NCBI GenBank assembly: GCA_963812415.1
Contig: CAWEVH010000003.1
Span: 31,953 to 95,952, forward strand
Origin: JACVRW01 sp963812415
Lineage (GTDB): Bacteria; Actinomycetota; Thermoleophilia; Solirubrobacterales; Thermoleophilaceae
Direction of reading: 5' to 3'
DNA: 64,000 nucleotides
In this document: one piece after another, positions 26,626-34,427 of the stretch
Layout of the letters: each line of letters opens with the position of its first letter
How positions within the stretch are numbered: position 1 is the first letter of the stretch
Translations under genes and position numbers: made by a program
Notes under the pieces: generated by a model
Databases searched by the model: none
Told to the model about the DNA's origin: nothing
What the model saw: only the letters and a program-made list of their open reading frames with translations

Positions 26626-26904
26626 ATGTCCTCAGAAGACCCCTTCGGCGGCCTCTTCGGCGACCCGGATGAGCTGCGCCGGCGCATGGAGCAGTTCGCC
26701 GAGCAGATGCAGGGAGCGCAGAAGGTGGCGTGGGCTGACAACGCGATCAAGCTCGCCGTCGAGATGACCGTCGCCGGCCTCACCCGCATGAACCTCCAGG
26801 GCAACGCCGAGCAGCAGGCGAGCGACCTGCTCCAGGCGATGCGCCTGATCTTCCCCGAGGCAGTGATCCTCGTGCGCGAGGCGCGCGAGGGGTTCGGCAC
26901 CTAG
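26626..26904 (+). CDS. small conserved-looking protein of unknown function
   Basis: 92 residues, soluble and helical: DPDELRRRMEQFAEQMQGAQ is an amphipathic helix. A mid region LAVEMTVAGLTRMNLQGNAE follows, then FPEAVILVREAREG. No signal or membrane segment; function not recognised. The leaderless promoter at the start and codon use like its neighbours support a real gene. Its stop overlaps the stop of the convergent flippase-like gene (CTAG at 26901-26904). Confidence 0.6.
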   Translation: MSSEDPFGGLFGDPDELRRRMEQFAEQMQGAQKVAWADNAIKLAVEMTVAGLTRMNLQGNAEQQASDLLQAMRLIFPEAVILVREAREGFGT

Positions 26905-27917
26905 CTCGACGCGTCCCCGGGGGCCGGCTCCGCGGGAGCCCCGCGCGCCCGCTCGGCCTCGCGGTCCTCGCGGCCCAGCGCGATGACCTCCTTGAAGCTG
27001 CGCACCCGGAAGATGAACACGAGCGCGGTGAAGCCCAGCCCGAAGGTGAGCGCGCCGATCGCTATCTGCTGGCCGACCGAGTAGGAGGCCACGACCGATC
27101 CCGCCGCGGTGCCGGCGAACACCTTCGCCAGCAGCGCCTGCTGCACGCCGGCGCCCTGGGGCGTGAACGGCACCGCCGCCGAGACCGCGTTCACGCCCAG
27201 CACGAGCAGCACGTTCTCGACCGAGCCGCCCACGTTGAAGGCCTCGAGCAGCATCCAGAACGCCGCGAAGCGAAAGCACCAGCCGCCGAACTGCACCGCG
27301 AACACCTCGCGGAAGTAGCGGCGCCGGTCCTGGAGGATCGTGAGCCCCTGGCGCACCCGCTCCCAGAACGCCTTGACCCGGACGCTAAGCAACGCGAAGG
27401 CGATCATGCCGCCGACCGCGAGGACGGTCAGCAGGAACAGCGTGAAGCGCGGGTGCTGCGCGAGGTAGGAGAGGTCGAACGCGTTCAGCTTGGCGAAGTC
27501 GGGCGGCTTGGGGAACACGCCCTGGGTGAAGGCGAAGATCAAGATCAGCGAGCCCATCGCGATGTCGAAGCCGAGCTCGACCACGAACGTGGCGGCCACC
27601 GCGGGGTAGCTCGAGTGCGGCACGGAGGTCTTCACGAGGAACAGCCGCACGACGTCGCCGCCACGCGCCGGGATCACCGCGTTGAACCCGTAGCCGGCGA
27701 AGTAGGCGCCCCAGATCTCGCGGAAGGGAATCCGCTCGGTGGGGTAGGCCGCCCGGAGGATGTTGAAGCTCGCCCGGGCGCGCAGCGTCAGGTACGCGGT
27801 GAAGAGCGCGAGCGCGAGCAGCAGCGGCAGCAGGCGAACCGACGCGAGGTTCGAGAAGAACTCGTCGACGGCGTCGAAGAAGGAGTCGAACGAGTCGCCG
27901 ATCGTGGCTGCCTGCAT
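26901..27917 (-). CDS. lysylphosphatidylglycerol synthase TM-region (UPF0104-type) membrane protein
   Basis: 338 residues, about eight transmembrane helices. Family features: a first helix LLPLLLALALFTAYLTL, then IWGAYFAGYGFNAVIPARGG near 90 (the PxRxG motif), SYPAVAATFVVELGFDI near 120, and AVPFTPQGAGVQQALLAK near 240 (the TPGGxG-like motif). This fold occurs in lipid flippases and in the membrane half of MprF. Here no catalytic synthase domain follows, so a lipid or polyprenol-glycan translocase role is possible. The ATG lies 3 nt after the bcp stop; it is the third gene of the fpg-bcp operon. Confidence 0.8.
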   Translation of the reverse strand: MQAATIGDSFDSFFDAVDEFFSNLASVRLLPLLLALALFTAYLTLRARASFNILRAAYPTERIPFREIWGAYFAGYGFNAVIPARGGDVVRLFLVKTSVPHSSYPAVAATFVVELGFDIAMGSLILIFAFTQGVFPKPPDFAKLNAFDLSYLAQHPRFTLFLLTVLAVGGMIAFALLSVRVKAFWERVRQGLTILQDRRRYFREVFAVQFGGWCFRFAAFWMLLEAFNVGGSVENVLLVLGVNAVSAAVPFTPQGAGVQQALLAKVFAGTAAGSVVASYSVGQQIAIGALTFGLGFTALVFIFRVRSFKEVIALGREDREAERARGAPAEPAPGDASS

Positions 27918-27920
27918 GAC

Positions 27921-28379
27921 CTACGCGGCGAGCGTGGCCAGCACCTGCTCGTCGTGCTCCTTCGGCTTCACCTTGCGCAGCACGGTGGCCACGCGCCCCT
28001 CGGCGTCGACCACGAAGGTCGTGCGCTCGGCTCCCCAGTACGTCTTCCCGTACATCGACTTCTCGACCCAGACCCCGTACGCCTCGCATACGGCGTGGTC
28101 CTCGTCGGCGAGCAGCGTGAAGCCCAGCGACTGCTTGTCGTGGAACTTCTTCACCCGCCTGACCGGGTCGGGCGACACGCCGAGCACCACCGCGTCGGCT
28201 TCCTCGTAGTCGGGCAGGTGGTCGCGGACGCCGCATGCCTGGGTGGTGCAGCCGGGCGTGTCGGCCTTGGGGTAGAAGTAGAGGACCACCCGCCGCCCGC
28301 GCAGCGAGGACAGCGCGACCGGCTCGCCGTCCTGGTTCGGCAGCTCGAACTCGGGTGCCGCGTCTCCCCGCTCGATCAC
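27921..28379 (-). CDS. bcp: thioredoxin-dependent peroxiredoxin (BCP/PrxQ)
   Basis: 152 residues, normal for the family. It reduces hydroperoxides. The active-site segment VLYFYPKADTPGCTTQACGVRD contains the peroxidatic cysteine (TPGCT, near residue 45) and the resolving cysteine five residues later (QACG), the BCP arrangement; I quote it as YFYPKADTPGCTTQACGVRD. The distal motif WGAERTTFVVDAEGRV is also present. The GTG start overlaps the fpg stop (GTGA), so peroxide defence is coupled to oxidised-base repair in one operon. Confidence 0.95.
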   Translation of the reverse strand: MIERGDAAPEFELPNQDGEPVALSSLRGRRVVLYFYPKADTPGCTTQACGVRDHLPDYEEADAVVLGVSPDPVRRVKKFHDKQSLGFTLLADEDHAVCEAYGVWVEKSMYGKTYWGAERTTFVVDAEGRVATVLRKVKPKEHDEQVLATLAA

Positions 28380-29224
28380 TTGAGCAATCGTGACAGGCGC
28401 CGGTCTTTGAGAACGCGGCCGCCCGTCTGCTCCTCGGGGCAGTAGCACATCACGTAGTCCTTGAAGTGGATCGCCTCGATGCGGGTGCCACAACGCGGGC
28501 AGTCCTCGCCGGCGCGGCGGTGGACCTGGAGCGGCATCGGCAGCTTGTCCGGGATCGTGTCCTCGATCACCCGCTCGTAGTGCTCGAGCGCCCCGCCCAG
28601 CACGTCGTCGCAGGCGCGGCGGAGCTCCTCGAGCTGCTCGCCGCTGAGATCGGAGCCCTTCTGAAAGGGCGACAGGCGCGAGGTCCAGAGCAGCTCGTCG
28701 ACCCACGAGCGGCCAATGCCGGCGATCGTGCGCTGGTCGCGCAGAAGCGGGTGGAGGTGGCGCGGCTGGCCGACGAGCCCCGCGAACTCGTCCGCCGGCG
28801 GCGCCGGGAAGGCGTCCGGCCCGAGCGTGGCCACAGCGTCGTCGGAGGCGACCTCGCCGGAGCGCAGCAGCTTGGCCCAGGCGCGCTGCTGGGTGCCGAA
28901 CTCGCGCAGGCGCAGCTCGCGGCCGTCCTCGATCCGTACGAGCACGCGCGAGGCGCGGTCGCGCAGCGAGGCCCGCTTGTCGAACAGCTGCAGGCGGCCG
29001 GCCGACATCAGGTGGACCAGCAGCGTGAGCTCGCCGCTGTCGACGGCGAGCATCTTGCCGATGCGCCGAACGCCGGCGATCTCCCCGCCCGCGAGCGCGT
29101 CGAGCGGCGGGTCGAAGGTCTTGAGCGCCACCAGCCCGGGCGCCAACGCCGACTCGATGCGGGCGCCCGCAAGCTGGCCGTTCAGGCGGCGGGCGGCGAT
29201 CTCGACCTCGGGCAGCTCGGGCAT
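28376..29224 (-). CDS. Fpg/Nei-family DNA glycosylase with altered zinc finger
   Basis: 282 residues. It removes oxidised bases and nicks abasic sites. The N-terminus MPELPEVEIAARRL supplies the catalytic Pro2 and Glu3. A lysine follows in RRIGKMLAV near 56, and a helix-two-turn-helix region IAGIGRSWVDELLW near 168 (the IxGIGNxYxDE-like motif) is present. The C-terminal zinc finger starts normally (CPRCGTRIEA) but ends CYCPEEQTGG: the fourth cysteine position is Glu, with an extra Cys two residues before the third. TAGTCT 9 nt before the ATG suggests a leaderless first gene of the fpg-bcp operon. Whether it prefers 8-oxoG or pyrimidines cannot be told. Confidence 0.9.
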   Translation of the reverse strand: MPELPEVEIAARRLNGQLAGARIESALAPGLVALKTFDPPLDALAGGEIAGVRRIGKMLAVDSGELTLLVHLMSAGRLQLFDKRASLRDRASRVLVRIEDGRELRLREFGTQQRAWAKLLRSGEVASDDAVATLGPDAFPAPPADEFAGLVGQPRHLHPLLRDQRTIAGIGRSWVDELLWTSRLSPFQKGSDLSGEQLEELRRACDDVLGGALEHYERVIEDTIPDKLPMPLQVHRRAGEDCPRCGTRIEAIHFKDYVMCYCPEEQTGGRVLKDRRLSRLLK

Positions 29225-29233
29225 GAGCGACGA

Positions 29234-29254
29234 AGACTAGGGGCGAGCTACGCT
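29234..29254. promoter_or_regulatory. divergent leaderless promoters: fpg operon (-) and RpiB-like (+)
   Basis: Minus: TAGTCT at 29239-29234, 9 nt before the ATG at 29224. Plus: TACGCT at 29249-29254, 6 nt before the ATG at 29261. Start codons are only 36 nt apart. Confidence 0.5.
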
Positions 29255-29260
29255 GCCGGA

Positions 29261-29725
29261 ATGCGCATCGCCGTGGCCGCCGACGAGCTCACCGGGGTCG
29301 CCGAGGCCGTGGTCGACGAGCTCCGGCGGCGCGGACACGAACCGGTCGTACACGGCGCGCTGAACGACGCCGAGCGCGACGACTGGGCCTGGGCCAGCGA
29401 GGCGGCGGCGCGCGACGTGGTGGAGGGCCGCGCCGACCAGGGCATCGTCTGCTGCTGGACGGGAACCGGCGCCTCGATCGCCGCCAACAAGGTGGCGGGC
29501 GTGCGCGCCGCGCTCTGCGGCGACGCCGAGACCGCCCGCGGCGCCCGCCGCTGGAACGACGCCAACGTGCTCGCGCTCTCGTTGCGCGCCACGAGCCCCG
29601 CCCTGCTCGAGGAGATCCTGGACGGCTGGTTCGAGGCGGCGCCGAGCGAGGACGCCGACGACGTGGCGAACGTGCGCCACCTCGGGGAGATCGAAGGCTC
29701 GCGGGCACCGCCCGCTCGCGGTTGA
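29261..29725 (+). CDS. RpiB/LacAB-family sugar-phosphate isomerase-like protein
   Basis: 154 residues. The family core is clear: ADQGIVCCWTGTGASIAANK near residues 59-78 (phosphate-binding and catalytic Cys region), VRAALCGDAETARGARRWND (the HD-SARxxRxHNDAN segment) and NVLALSLRATSPALLEEIL. RpiB interconverts ribose 5-phosphate and ribulose 5-phosphate. The usual N-terminal SDHAG motif is changed to ADELTG, and the acidic YPDFA motif is lost, so the substrate may differ from classical RpiB. The C-terminus ends in a polar tail. Leaderless promoter at 29249. Confidence 0.75.
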   Translation: MRIAVAADELTGVAEAVVDELRRRGHEPVVHGALNDAERDDWAWASEAAARDVVEGRADQGIVCCWTGTGASIAANKVAGVRAALCGDAETARGARRWNDANVLALSLRATSPALLEEILDGWFEAAPSEDADDVANVRHLGEIEGSRAPPARG

Positions 29726-29750
29726 GATCAGCTGACGCCGGACGCCAGGC

Positions 29751-30866
29751 TCAGCGCCCGAGCGCCAGGCGCGCTGAGAGCCCGCGCAGGCGCCCCTTGC
29801 GGGCAAGCGCGGCGTAGCGGCCCGGCTCGGCCAAGCTAAGCCGCACGGTCGCGCGGCCGCGGCCGTCGGTGCGTGTCCGGCCGCTCGCGATCGACACGGA
29901 CGCTCCCTTCACGGGCTCGCCGCGGCGCGTGACGAGCACCGAGACACGCGAGCGGGCGGTCGCGGTCGCTCTCACCTTCAGCCCCGGCCGGCCGCTCGCG
30001 CGGGCGAAGTGAAGCAACCCCACCTCCGGCCCGAAGCTGGGATTGCTCGCCACGAGCGGGGCGATCAACCAGTGGAGCTCGCCGTTCAGCAGGCGCAGGG
30101 TGTGCAGGCCCTCCGCCTCGCCGGCGACGTTCCGCAGCTCGAGCTCGAGCCGGCGGCCACCGGTGGCGGTGTCGACAGACCACACCTGATAGGTCGTGCC
30201 GCTCGCTCCGGCGAGCAGCAGCCGGCCGCGGTGGAACGCGGCCCCGGTCACGCCGCTCGGCGGCACCGCACCGATCAGCCGGCGGACCGCCCGGATCGGC
30301 GGTGCCGCGGGCGCGGCGTTCGCGGCGTTCACGTCCGCGGCGCGGTAGGCGAGCAGGTCGGGCCCGCTCGAGGTCCAGAGCAGCTCTCCGTCCGGCGAGG
30401 CCTCCACCCACATCGCCTTGGCGATCTCCGCGGGATCGAGCTTCACGTAGTAGCGGAACGCGAGCGTGTCCGGGTCCGCCGCCGCGATGGCGCCGGTGCC
30501 GCACGTGTTGCCTCCGTTGGGGCCGCCCGGCTGGTAGCACTCGAGCGGCAGGAGCAGGCGCCCGCCCTCGGCGCGGTCGTAGGAGATGTCGCCGACGTGG
30601 TTGTAGCCCTCGGTCGCCAGCACGGACGCCGGGATCGCCGGGTCGAGCGCGGTCACCTGGCTCAGCGACGAGCGCGTCCGGTAGGTGCCCTGGACCGGAC
30701 CGCTGAAGAGGAGCGAGCCGCCGGGCGCAGAGGTCACGCCCTGCCAGTAGGAGATCGGCACCGAGGTGTAGCCGGTTAGGAGCCAGCGCCCGGGGTCACG
30801 CGCCGCGGCGGGCGCGGCGCAGACCGCGAGCACCGCGGCGGTCGCGACCAGGCAGCGCGCGATCAC
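29751..30866 (-). CDS. secreted beta-propeller-like protein of unknown function
   Basis: 371 residues with a Sec signal (CLVATAAVLAVCAAPAAA, residues 4-21). The body has repeated WxxD/AxPDG-type blades (GVTSAPGGSLLFSGP, EASPDGELLWTSSG, TGAAFHRGRLLLAGASG, YQVWSVDTATGG), consistent with a beta-propeller, and one pair of cysteines (LECYQPGG, NTCGTGA). The C-terminal 80 residues resemble an Ig-like domain (VRATATARSRVSVLVTRRGE). GTG start immediately follows the TAG of the cupredoxin gene, so the two form an operon and are likely co-secreted. Confidence 0.65.
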   Translation of the reverse strand: MIARCLVATAAVLAVCAAPAAARDPGRWLLTGYTSVPISYWQGVTSAPGGSLLFSGPVQGTYRTRSSLSQVTALDPAIPASVLATEGYNHVGDISYDRAEGGRLLLPLECYQPGGPNGGNTCGTGAIAAADPDTLAFRYYVKLDPAEIAKAMWVEASPDGELLWTSSGPDLLAYRAADVNAANAAPAAPPIRAVRRLIGAVPPSGVTGAAFHRGRLLLAGASGTTYQVWSVDTATGGRRLELELRNVAGEAEGLHTLRLLNGELHWLIAPLVASNPSFGPEVGLLHFARASGRPGLKVRATATARSRVSVLVTRRGEPVKGASVSIASGRTRTDGRGRATVRLSLAEPGRYAALARKGRLRGLSARLALGR

Positions 30867-31479
30867 CTAGCCGACGGTGGCCGAGGTGCGGGCGACCGAC
30901 TTCTTGTCGAAGTCGTCCGTGAACGTGACCGTCCCGCGGTAGGAGCCGTCCTCCAGCCGCGCGAACGGAATCGAGTGAGCGCCGGGCCGCAGGCGTCGCT
31001 TCGTGACGGAGCGGCGGTCCGCGCCGCTGAGCTTGGCCACCACCCGCGCCGGCTCGCGGAGCGTGAACTTGAAGGTGATCCTGTTGCCCCTGACCACCCG
31101 CCGGAAGCGCGAGTACGAGCGCGCGTAGCGGTCGCTGCCGACCGTGACCGTGCCGTTCATGAAGGTCTGATGCGGGATGCAGATATAGCTGTAGCGGCCC
31201 GGCGTGGTGAAGGTGTGGGCGTAGGTCGTGCCGGCCTGGTTCGTCTCGTTGTTCGGTCCAGCCGAGTTCCAGGACTCCGCCTGACCCTGGTCGGCCGTGG
31301 TGGTGTGACCGGACGCCTCGAAGCTCCAGGTCACCGTGTCGCCCACGGTCGACGGCGAGGTTCTTCTCGATGAACTCGAAGTCGATCACGCGCACGGTCG
31401 CGTCCGCGGCCAGCGCCGGGGAGGCGAGCGCGAGGGGGGTGAGCACGGCAAGGGGGAGCAGCAGGCGTCGGGGTCGCAT
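30867..31479 (-). CDS. secreted plastocyanin-like cupredoxin, frameshifted
   Basis: Start ATG at 31479: MRPRRLLLPLAVLTPLALAS is a Sec signal ending near residue 25 (SPALAA). The frame shifts near 31345 between FEFIEKNLAVD and VGDTVTWSFEASGH. The blue-copper ligands are all present: His in SGHTTT, and Cys-His-Met in YICIPHQTFMNGTVTV. The C-terminal part (SRFRRVVRGNRITFKFTLRE onward) is a second beta domain. It probably carries electrons or binds copper outside the membrane. The leaderless TACCCT is 7 nt upstream. The operon continues with the beta-propeller-like gene. Confidence 0.8.
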
Positions 31480-31486
31480 CAGGTGG

Positions 31487-31496
31487 AGGGTAGTGT
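31487..31496. promoter_or_regulatory. overlapping divergent -10 elements
   Basis: TACCCT on the minus strand (31492-31487) is 7 nt before the cupredoxin ATG at 31479. TAGTGT on the plus strand (31491-31496) is 10 nt before the ATG at 31507. The two hexamers share their TA bases, so the two promoters probably exclude each other. Confidence 0.5.
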
Positions 31497-31506
31497 TCGC
31501 GCGCCA

Positions 31507-32577
31507 ATGGCCCAGCTCGACGTGGTGGACACGCCCCAGGAGGCGGCTGAGCTCGAGCTCCCAGCGCTTGTCGTCCGCCGGCCGCTCGAGGCCTTCTTGG
31601 ACGCAGGCGGCATCGGCGCCGGCCGACTCGAGGTCGAGCGGATCGGCGAGGGGCATTCGAACATCACCTTCCTGGTACGGCGCGGCGACACCCGGGTGGT
31701 GCTCCGCCGCCCGCCCCGGCCTCCGCTGCCGCCGTCCGCACACGACGTGCTGCGCGAGGCACGCCTGCTGCGCGCGCTCGAGGGCACGCCGGTACGCGTG
31801 CCGCGGGTGCTCGCGAGCTGCGACGACGAGTCCGTGCTGGGCGTTCCCTTCTACGTGATGGAGGAGATGCACGGCAGCGTGATCACGAGCGACATCCCCA
31901 CCGCGCTCGACGAGCCCGGCGAGCGGCGACGCCTGAGCGAGGAGCTGGTGGACCGGCTGGTCGAGATCCACTCGGTGGACTGGCGCGCCTGCGGGCTCGA
32001 GGGATACGGCAAGCCGAGCGGCTATCTCGAACGGCAGCTGCGCCGCTTCGGCGGGCTCTGGGAGCACAACAGGACCCGCGACCTGCCGGTTGTGGAGGAG
32101 GTCGGCGGCTGGCTTCGGGCGAACATGCCGGACTCGCCGCCCTCCACGATCGTGCACGGCGACTACCGGCTCGGCAACGTGATGGTCGCCGACACCGCCC
32201 CGGCGCGGCTCGTGGCGATCTTCGACTGGGAGCTCTCGACGATCGGCGACCCGCTGGCGGACCTCGGCTACTTCACGATCACGTGGGCGCAGGCTGACGA
32301 TCCCGCGGACGTGTCGTTCTCGAGTCTCTCGGCGGCCACGCGGCGCGAGGGCTTCATGACGCGCGAGGAGCTGATCGCCCGCTACGAGGAGCGAAGCGGC
32401 CGCTCCATGTCGGCCCTGAACTGGTACCAGGCGCTCGCGATGTGGAAGGCCGCGGTGTTCATGGAGGGCAACTACAAGCGCTTCACGATGGGCGCGTCCG
32501 ACGACCCCTACCTCGCGCTCTTCGACGAGGGCGTGCCGGCGCTCGCCGAGAAGGCGCGCGAGGTGGCGCTCTCCTAG
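31507..32577 (+). CDS. APH-family phosphotransferase (ACAD10/FadE36-type)
   Basis: 356 residues. Aminoglycoside-phosphotransferase fold: a nucleotide-binding loop IGEGHSNITFLVRRGDTRVVL near residues 46-66, the ATP-binding VLRRPP lysine-equivalent region, the catalytic loop IVHGDYRLGNVMV near 216 (HGDxxxxN) and the metal-binding FDWELSTIGDPLADLGY near 239. Proteins of this type occur with acyl-CoA dehydrogenases and are thought to phosphorylate hydroxyacyl or similar metabolites rather than antibiotics. The substrate is not known. The stop overlaps that of the convergent coiled-coil gene (CTAG, 32574-32577). Confidence 0.85.
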   Translation: MAQLDVVDTPQEAAELELPALVVRRPLEAFLDAGGIGAGRLEVERIGEGHSNITFLVRRGDTRVVLRRPPRPPLPPSAHDVLREARLLRALEGTPVRVPRVLASCDDESVLGVPFYVMEEMHGSVITSDIPTALDEPGERRRLSEELVDRLVEIHSVDWRACGLEGYGKPSGYLERQLRRFGGLWEHNRTRDLPVVEEVGGWLRANMPDSPPSTIVHGDYRLGNVMVADTAPARLVAIFDWELSTIGDPLADLGYFTITWAQADDPADVSFSSLSAATRREGFMTREELIARYEERSGRSMSALNWYQALAMWKAAVFMEGNYKRFTMGASDDPYLALFDEGVPALAEKAREVALS

Positions 32578-32912
32578 ATCCCCGGCAACTTCTTCAGCAG
32601 GCCCTGAAGAGCGGCGATCGACTCGCTCACCAGCGCGAGCGATCGCTCGAGGCTCTCGGCGGTGTCGTCCAGGTCGGTCAGCTCCTTGTGCAGCGGCTCG
32701 AGCCAGGCCCGCAGCCCGGCGACCTCCTCGCGCAGCTGCCTGATCTGCTCGGAGAGCTCGTCCTCGACGCGCGGCAGCTCGCTCACCCCGCGCGCCAGCG
32801 CCGCGAGGTCGCCCTCGTGGTCCGCCAGCTCCCGCAGCGCCTGCGCGACCGTGCGGAGGTCCTCGATCGCCTGCATCGCGAGCTTGGGCGGGAGCGTGAG
32901 TGGTCCGAGCAT
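32574..32912 (-). CDS. small coiled-coil protein of unknown function
   Basis: 112 residues. After PLTLPPKLAMQAIEDL the rest is an almost continuous heptad pattern (VEDELSEQIRQLREEVAGLR, TAESLERSLALVSESIAALQ), ending LLKKLPGI. No membrane or signal segment. Possibly a scaffold or phasin-like protein; no function assigned. ATG at 32912, 28 nt from the divergent HAD gene, and unlike its neighbours it has no clear TANNNT element. Confidence 0.6.
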   Translation of the reverse strand: MLGPLTLPPKLAMQAIEDLRTVAQALRELADHEGDLAALARGVSELPRVEDELSEQIRQLREEVAGLRAWLEPLHKELTDLDDTAESLERSLALVSESIAALQGLLKKLPGI

Positions 32913-32940
32913 CGGCGAGAGTCTGCCAGGCTCTCCGAGC

Positions 32941-33609
32941 ATGCTCCTCGTGCTCTGGGACGTCGACGGCACCCTCGTCCACACCGCGGGCCACGGGCGC
33001 TATGCCTTCGAGGAGGCCTTCGAGCGCGTGGTCGGCCGGCCCTACGAGGGCGAGGCCTCGTACGCCGGGCGCACCGACCACCAGATCGCGCTCGCGATGC
33101 TGAACGGGGAGCGCGACCACCTTCCGCGCGTGCTCGAGGAGCTGGCCGAGGCGCTCGAGGCGCGTCGCGAGGCGGTGGCGCGCGAGGGGCGCGCCTACCC
33201 GGGCGTGGCCGAGACGCTCGAGGCGCTCCACCGGCGCGACGACGTGATCAACGCGCTCCTGACAGGGAACATCGAGGCCAACGCGGCGCTCAAGGTGAGC
33301 GCCTTCGGCCTCGAGCGCTGGCTCGACCTCGAGGTGGGCGCCTACGGGTCGGACCCGCACGAGGAGCGCTACGAGCTGGTGGCGATCGCCCGCGAGCGGG
33401 CGACGGCGAAGTACGGCGAGACGACCGGGGCGGTGCTGGTAGGGGACACGCCGCTCGACGTGCTCGCGGCCCGGGAGGCCGGGGCGCGGGCGGTGGCCGT
33501 GGCCACCGGCTTCGCCGACCTCGACGAGCTGCGCGGGTCGGGGCCGAACGCGCTGCTGTCGGACCTGCGCGACACCGCGGCGGCGGTGCGCGCGATCACG
33601 GGCGAGTGA
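32941..33609 (+). CDS. HAD-family phosphatase (phosphoglycolate phosphatase-like)
   Basis: 222 residues. HAD motifs: I, LLVLWDVDGTLVHT at residues 2-15 (nucleophile Asp7); II, LLTGNIEANA near 102; III, the lysine of LKVSAFGLE region; IV, AVLVGDTPLDVLAAREAG near 165. The cap is of the C1 helical type. Related proteins dephosphorylate small sugar phosphates or phosphoglycolate; the substrate is not determined. Its TGA stop directly abuts the stop of the convergent thioredoxin-fold gene. Confidence 0.85.
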   Translation: MLLVLWDVDGTLVHTAGHGRYAFEEAFERVVGRPYEGEASYAGRTDHQIALAMLNGERDHLPRVLEELAEALEARREAVAREGRAYPGVAETLEALHRRDDVINALLTGNIEANAALKVSAFGLERWLDLEVGAYGSDPHEERYELVAIARERATAKYGETTGAVLVGDTPLDVLAAREAGARAVAVATGFADLDELRGSGPNALLSDLRDTAAAVRAITGE

Positions 33610-34119
33610 TCAGGCCTTCCACTTGACCGAGCAGCCCACCGGCTCGGTCTCCGGGCGGGCCACCTCCTGGCCGCCGAGCACCGCGTCGAGCGCCTCGCGC
33701 AGCCAGGCGGCGCCCAGGCTCGGGTCGCCGTGATCGGCATCCGGCGCACCCCGGTAGCGCACGCGGCCCTCGGCGTCGAGCACGAACAGGTCCGGGGTCG
33801 TGCGGGCGCCGAACGAGCGCGCCACGTCCTGCGACTCGTCGCGGAGATAGGGCATCGGCCAGTCCTCGGCCGCAACGCGCTCCCTCATCGCGTCGAACGA
33901 GTCGCGCGGGTAGCGCTCGGCGTCGTTGGGGTTGATCGCCAGGAAGCGCACGTCCGGGTAGTCGCGCGCGGCCTGGGCGATGCGGTCGTGCCAGGCGAGC
34001 GCGTACGGGCAGTGGTTGCAGGTGAACACCACCACCGTCGGCCCCTCGGCCGCGTGGCGCGCCCCGTCGGTGGCCGGGAGCTCGAAGGCCGGTGCCTGGT
34101 CGCCGATCGAGAGGCTCAT
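33610..34119 (-). CDS. thioredoxin-fold protein (AhpC/TSA-thioredoxin type)
   Basis: 169 residues. MSLSIGDQAPAFELPATDG is the typical peroxiredoxin-like N-terminus. The redox site is VVVFTCNHCPYALAWHDRI with a CNHC motif near residues 34-37. FLAINPNDAERYPRDSFDAM and TPDLFVLDAEGRVRYRGAPD follow. This is the thioredoxin family often annotated as a thiol-disulfide isomerase or peroxiredoxin-like protein. No signal peptide, so cytoplasmic. ATG overlaps the previous gene (ATGA); it is the last gene of the operon that begins with the DEAD-box helicase. Confidence 0.85.
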   Translation of the reverse strand: MSLSIGDQAPAFELPATDGARHAAEGPTVVVFTCNHCPYALAWHDRIAQAARDYPDVRFLAINPNDAERYPRDSFDAMRERVAAEDWPMPYLRDESQDVARSFGARTTPDLFVLDAEGRVRYRGAPDADHGDPSLGAAWLREALDAVLGGQEVARPETEPVGCSVKWKA

Positions 34120-34427
34120 AGGGCCCGTCTTACCGCATCGCGGACATCGGCGGGGTCAGGCGTCGGGGACGGGCGGCCATCGCGCAGCCGGTACACCCGG
34201 CAGGCGAGCCCGACCGGCTCCTCGTCGGCCGGCACCACGTCACGCCCGTCCACCAGGATCGTGGGCGAGCCAAGGAAGCGCTCGCGCTCCGCCTGCTCGT
34301 CGCTGTCGATGTGGCGCTGCTCGACCACGTCGGGGTCGAGGCCCTCGGAGCGGAGCACCTCGCGCAGCTCGCGGAGCGCCTGCGGATGGGACGGGCAGCC
34401 GTCCCACCAGAGCAGCTCAACCCTCAT
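34116..34427 (-). CDS. small thioredoxin-like protein with a CxxH site
   Basis: 103 residues. MRVELLWWDGCPSHPQALRE places one cysteine at the usual redox-site position, with CPSH in place of CxxC. This is followed by RFLGSPTILVDGRDVVP (cis-Pro loop) and EEPVGLACRVYRLRDGRPSP with a second cysteine. It resembles the short thioredoxin-like family that occurs next to mercury- or selenium-related genes, but no such genes are here. It overlaps the cyclophilin gene by 11 nt and the next gene by 4 nt. Confidence 0.7.
   Translation of the reverse strand: MRVELLWWDGCPSHPQALRELREVLRSEGLDPDVVEQRHIDSDEQAERERFLGSPTILVDGRDVVPADEEPVGLACRVYRLRDGRPSPTPDPADVRDAVRRAL

Noticed and set aside
31507..32577. Aminoglycoside resistance gene
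   Set aside because: The fold matches, but the sequence pattern is of the ACAD10/FadE36-type metabolic kinases and there is no resistance context.
34116..34427. Organomercurial lyase or mercury-resistance gene
   Set aside because: Only a thioredoxin-like core is present and no mer genes are nearby.
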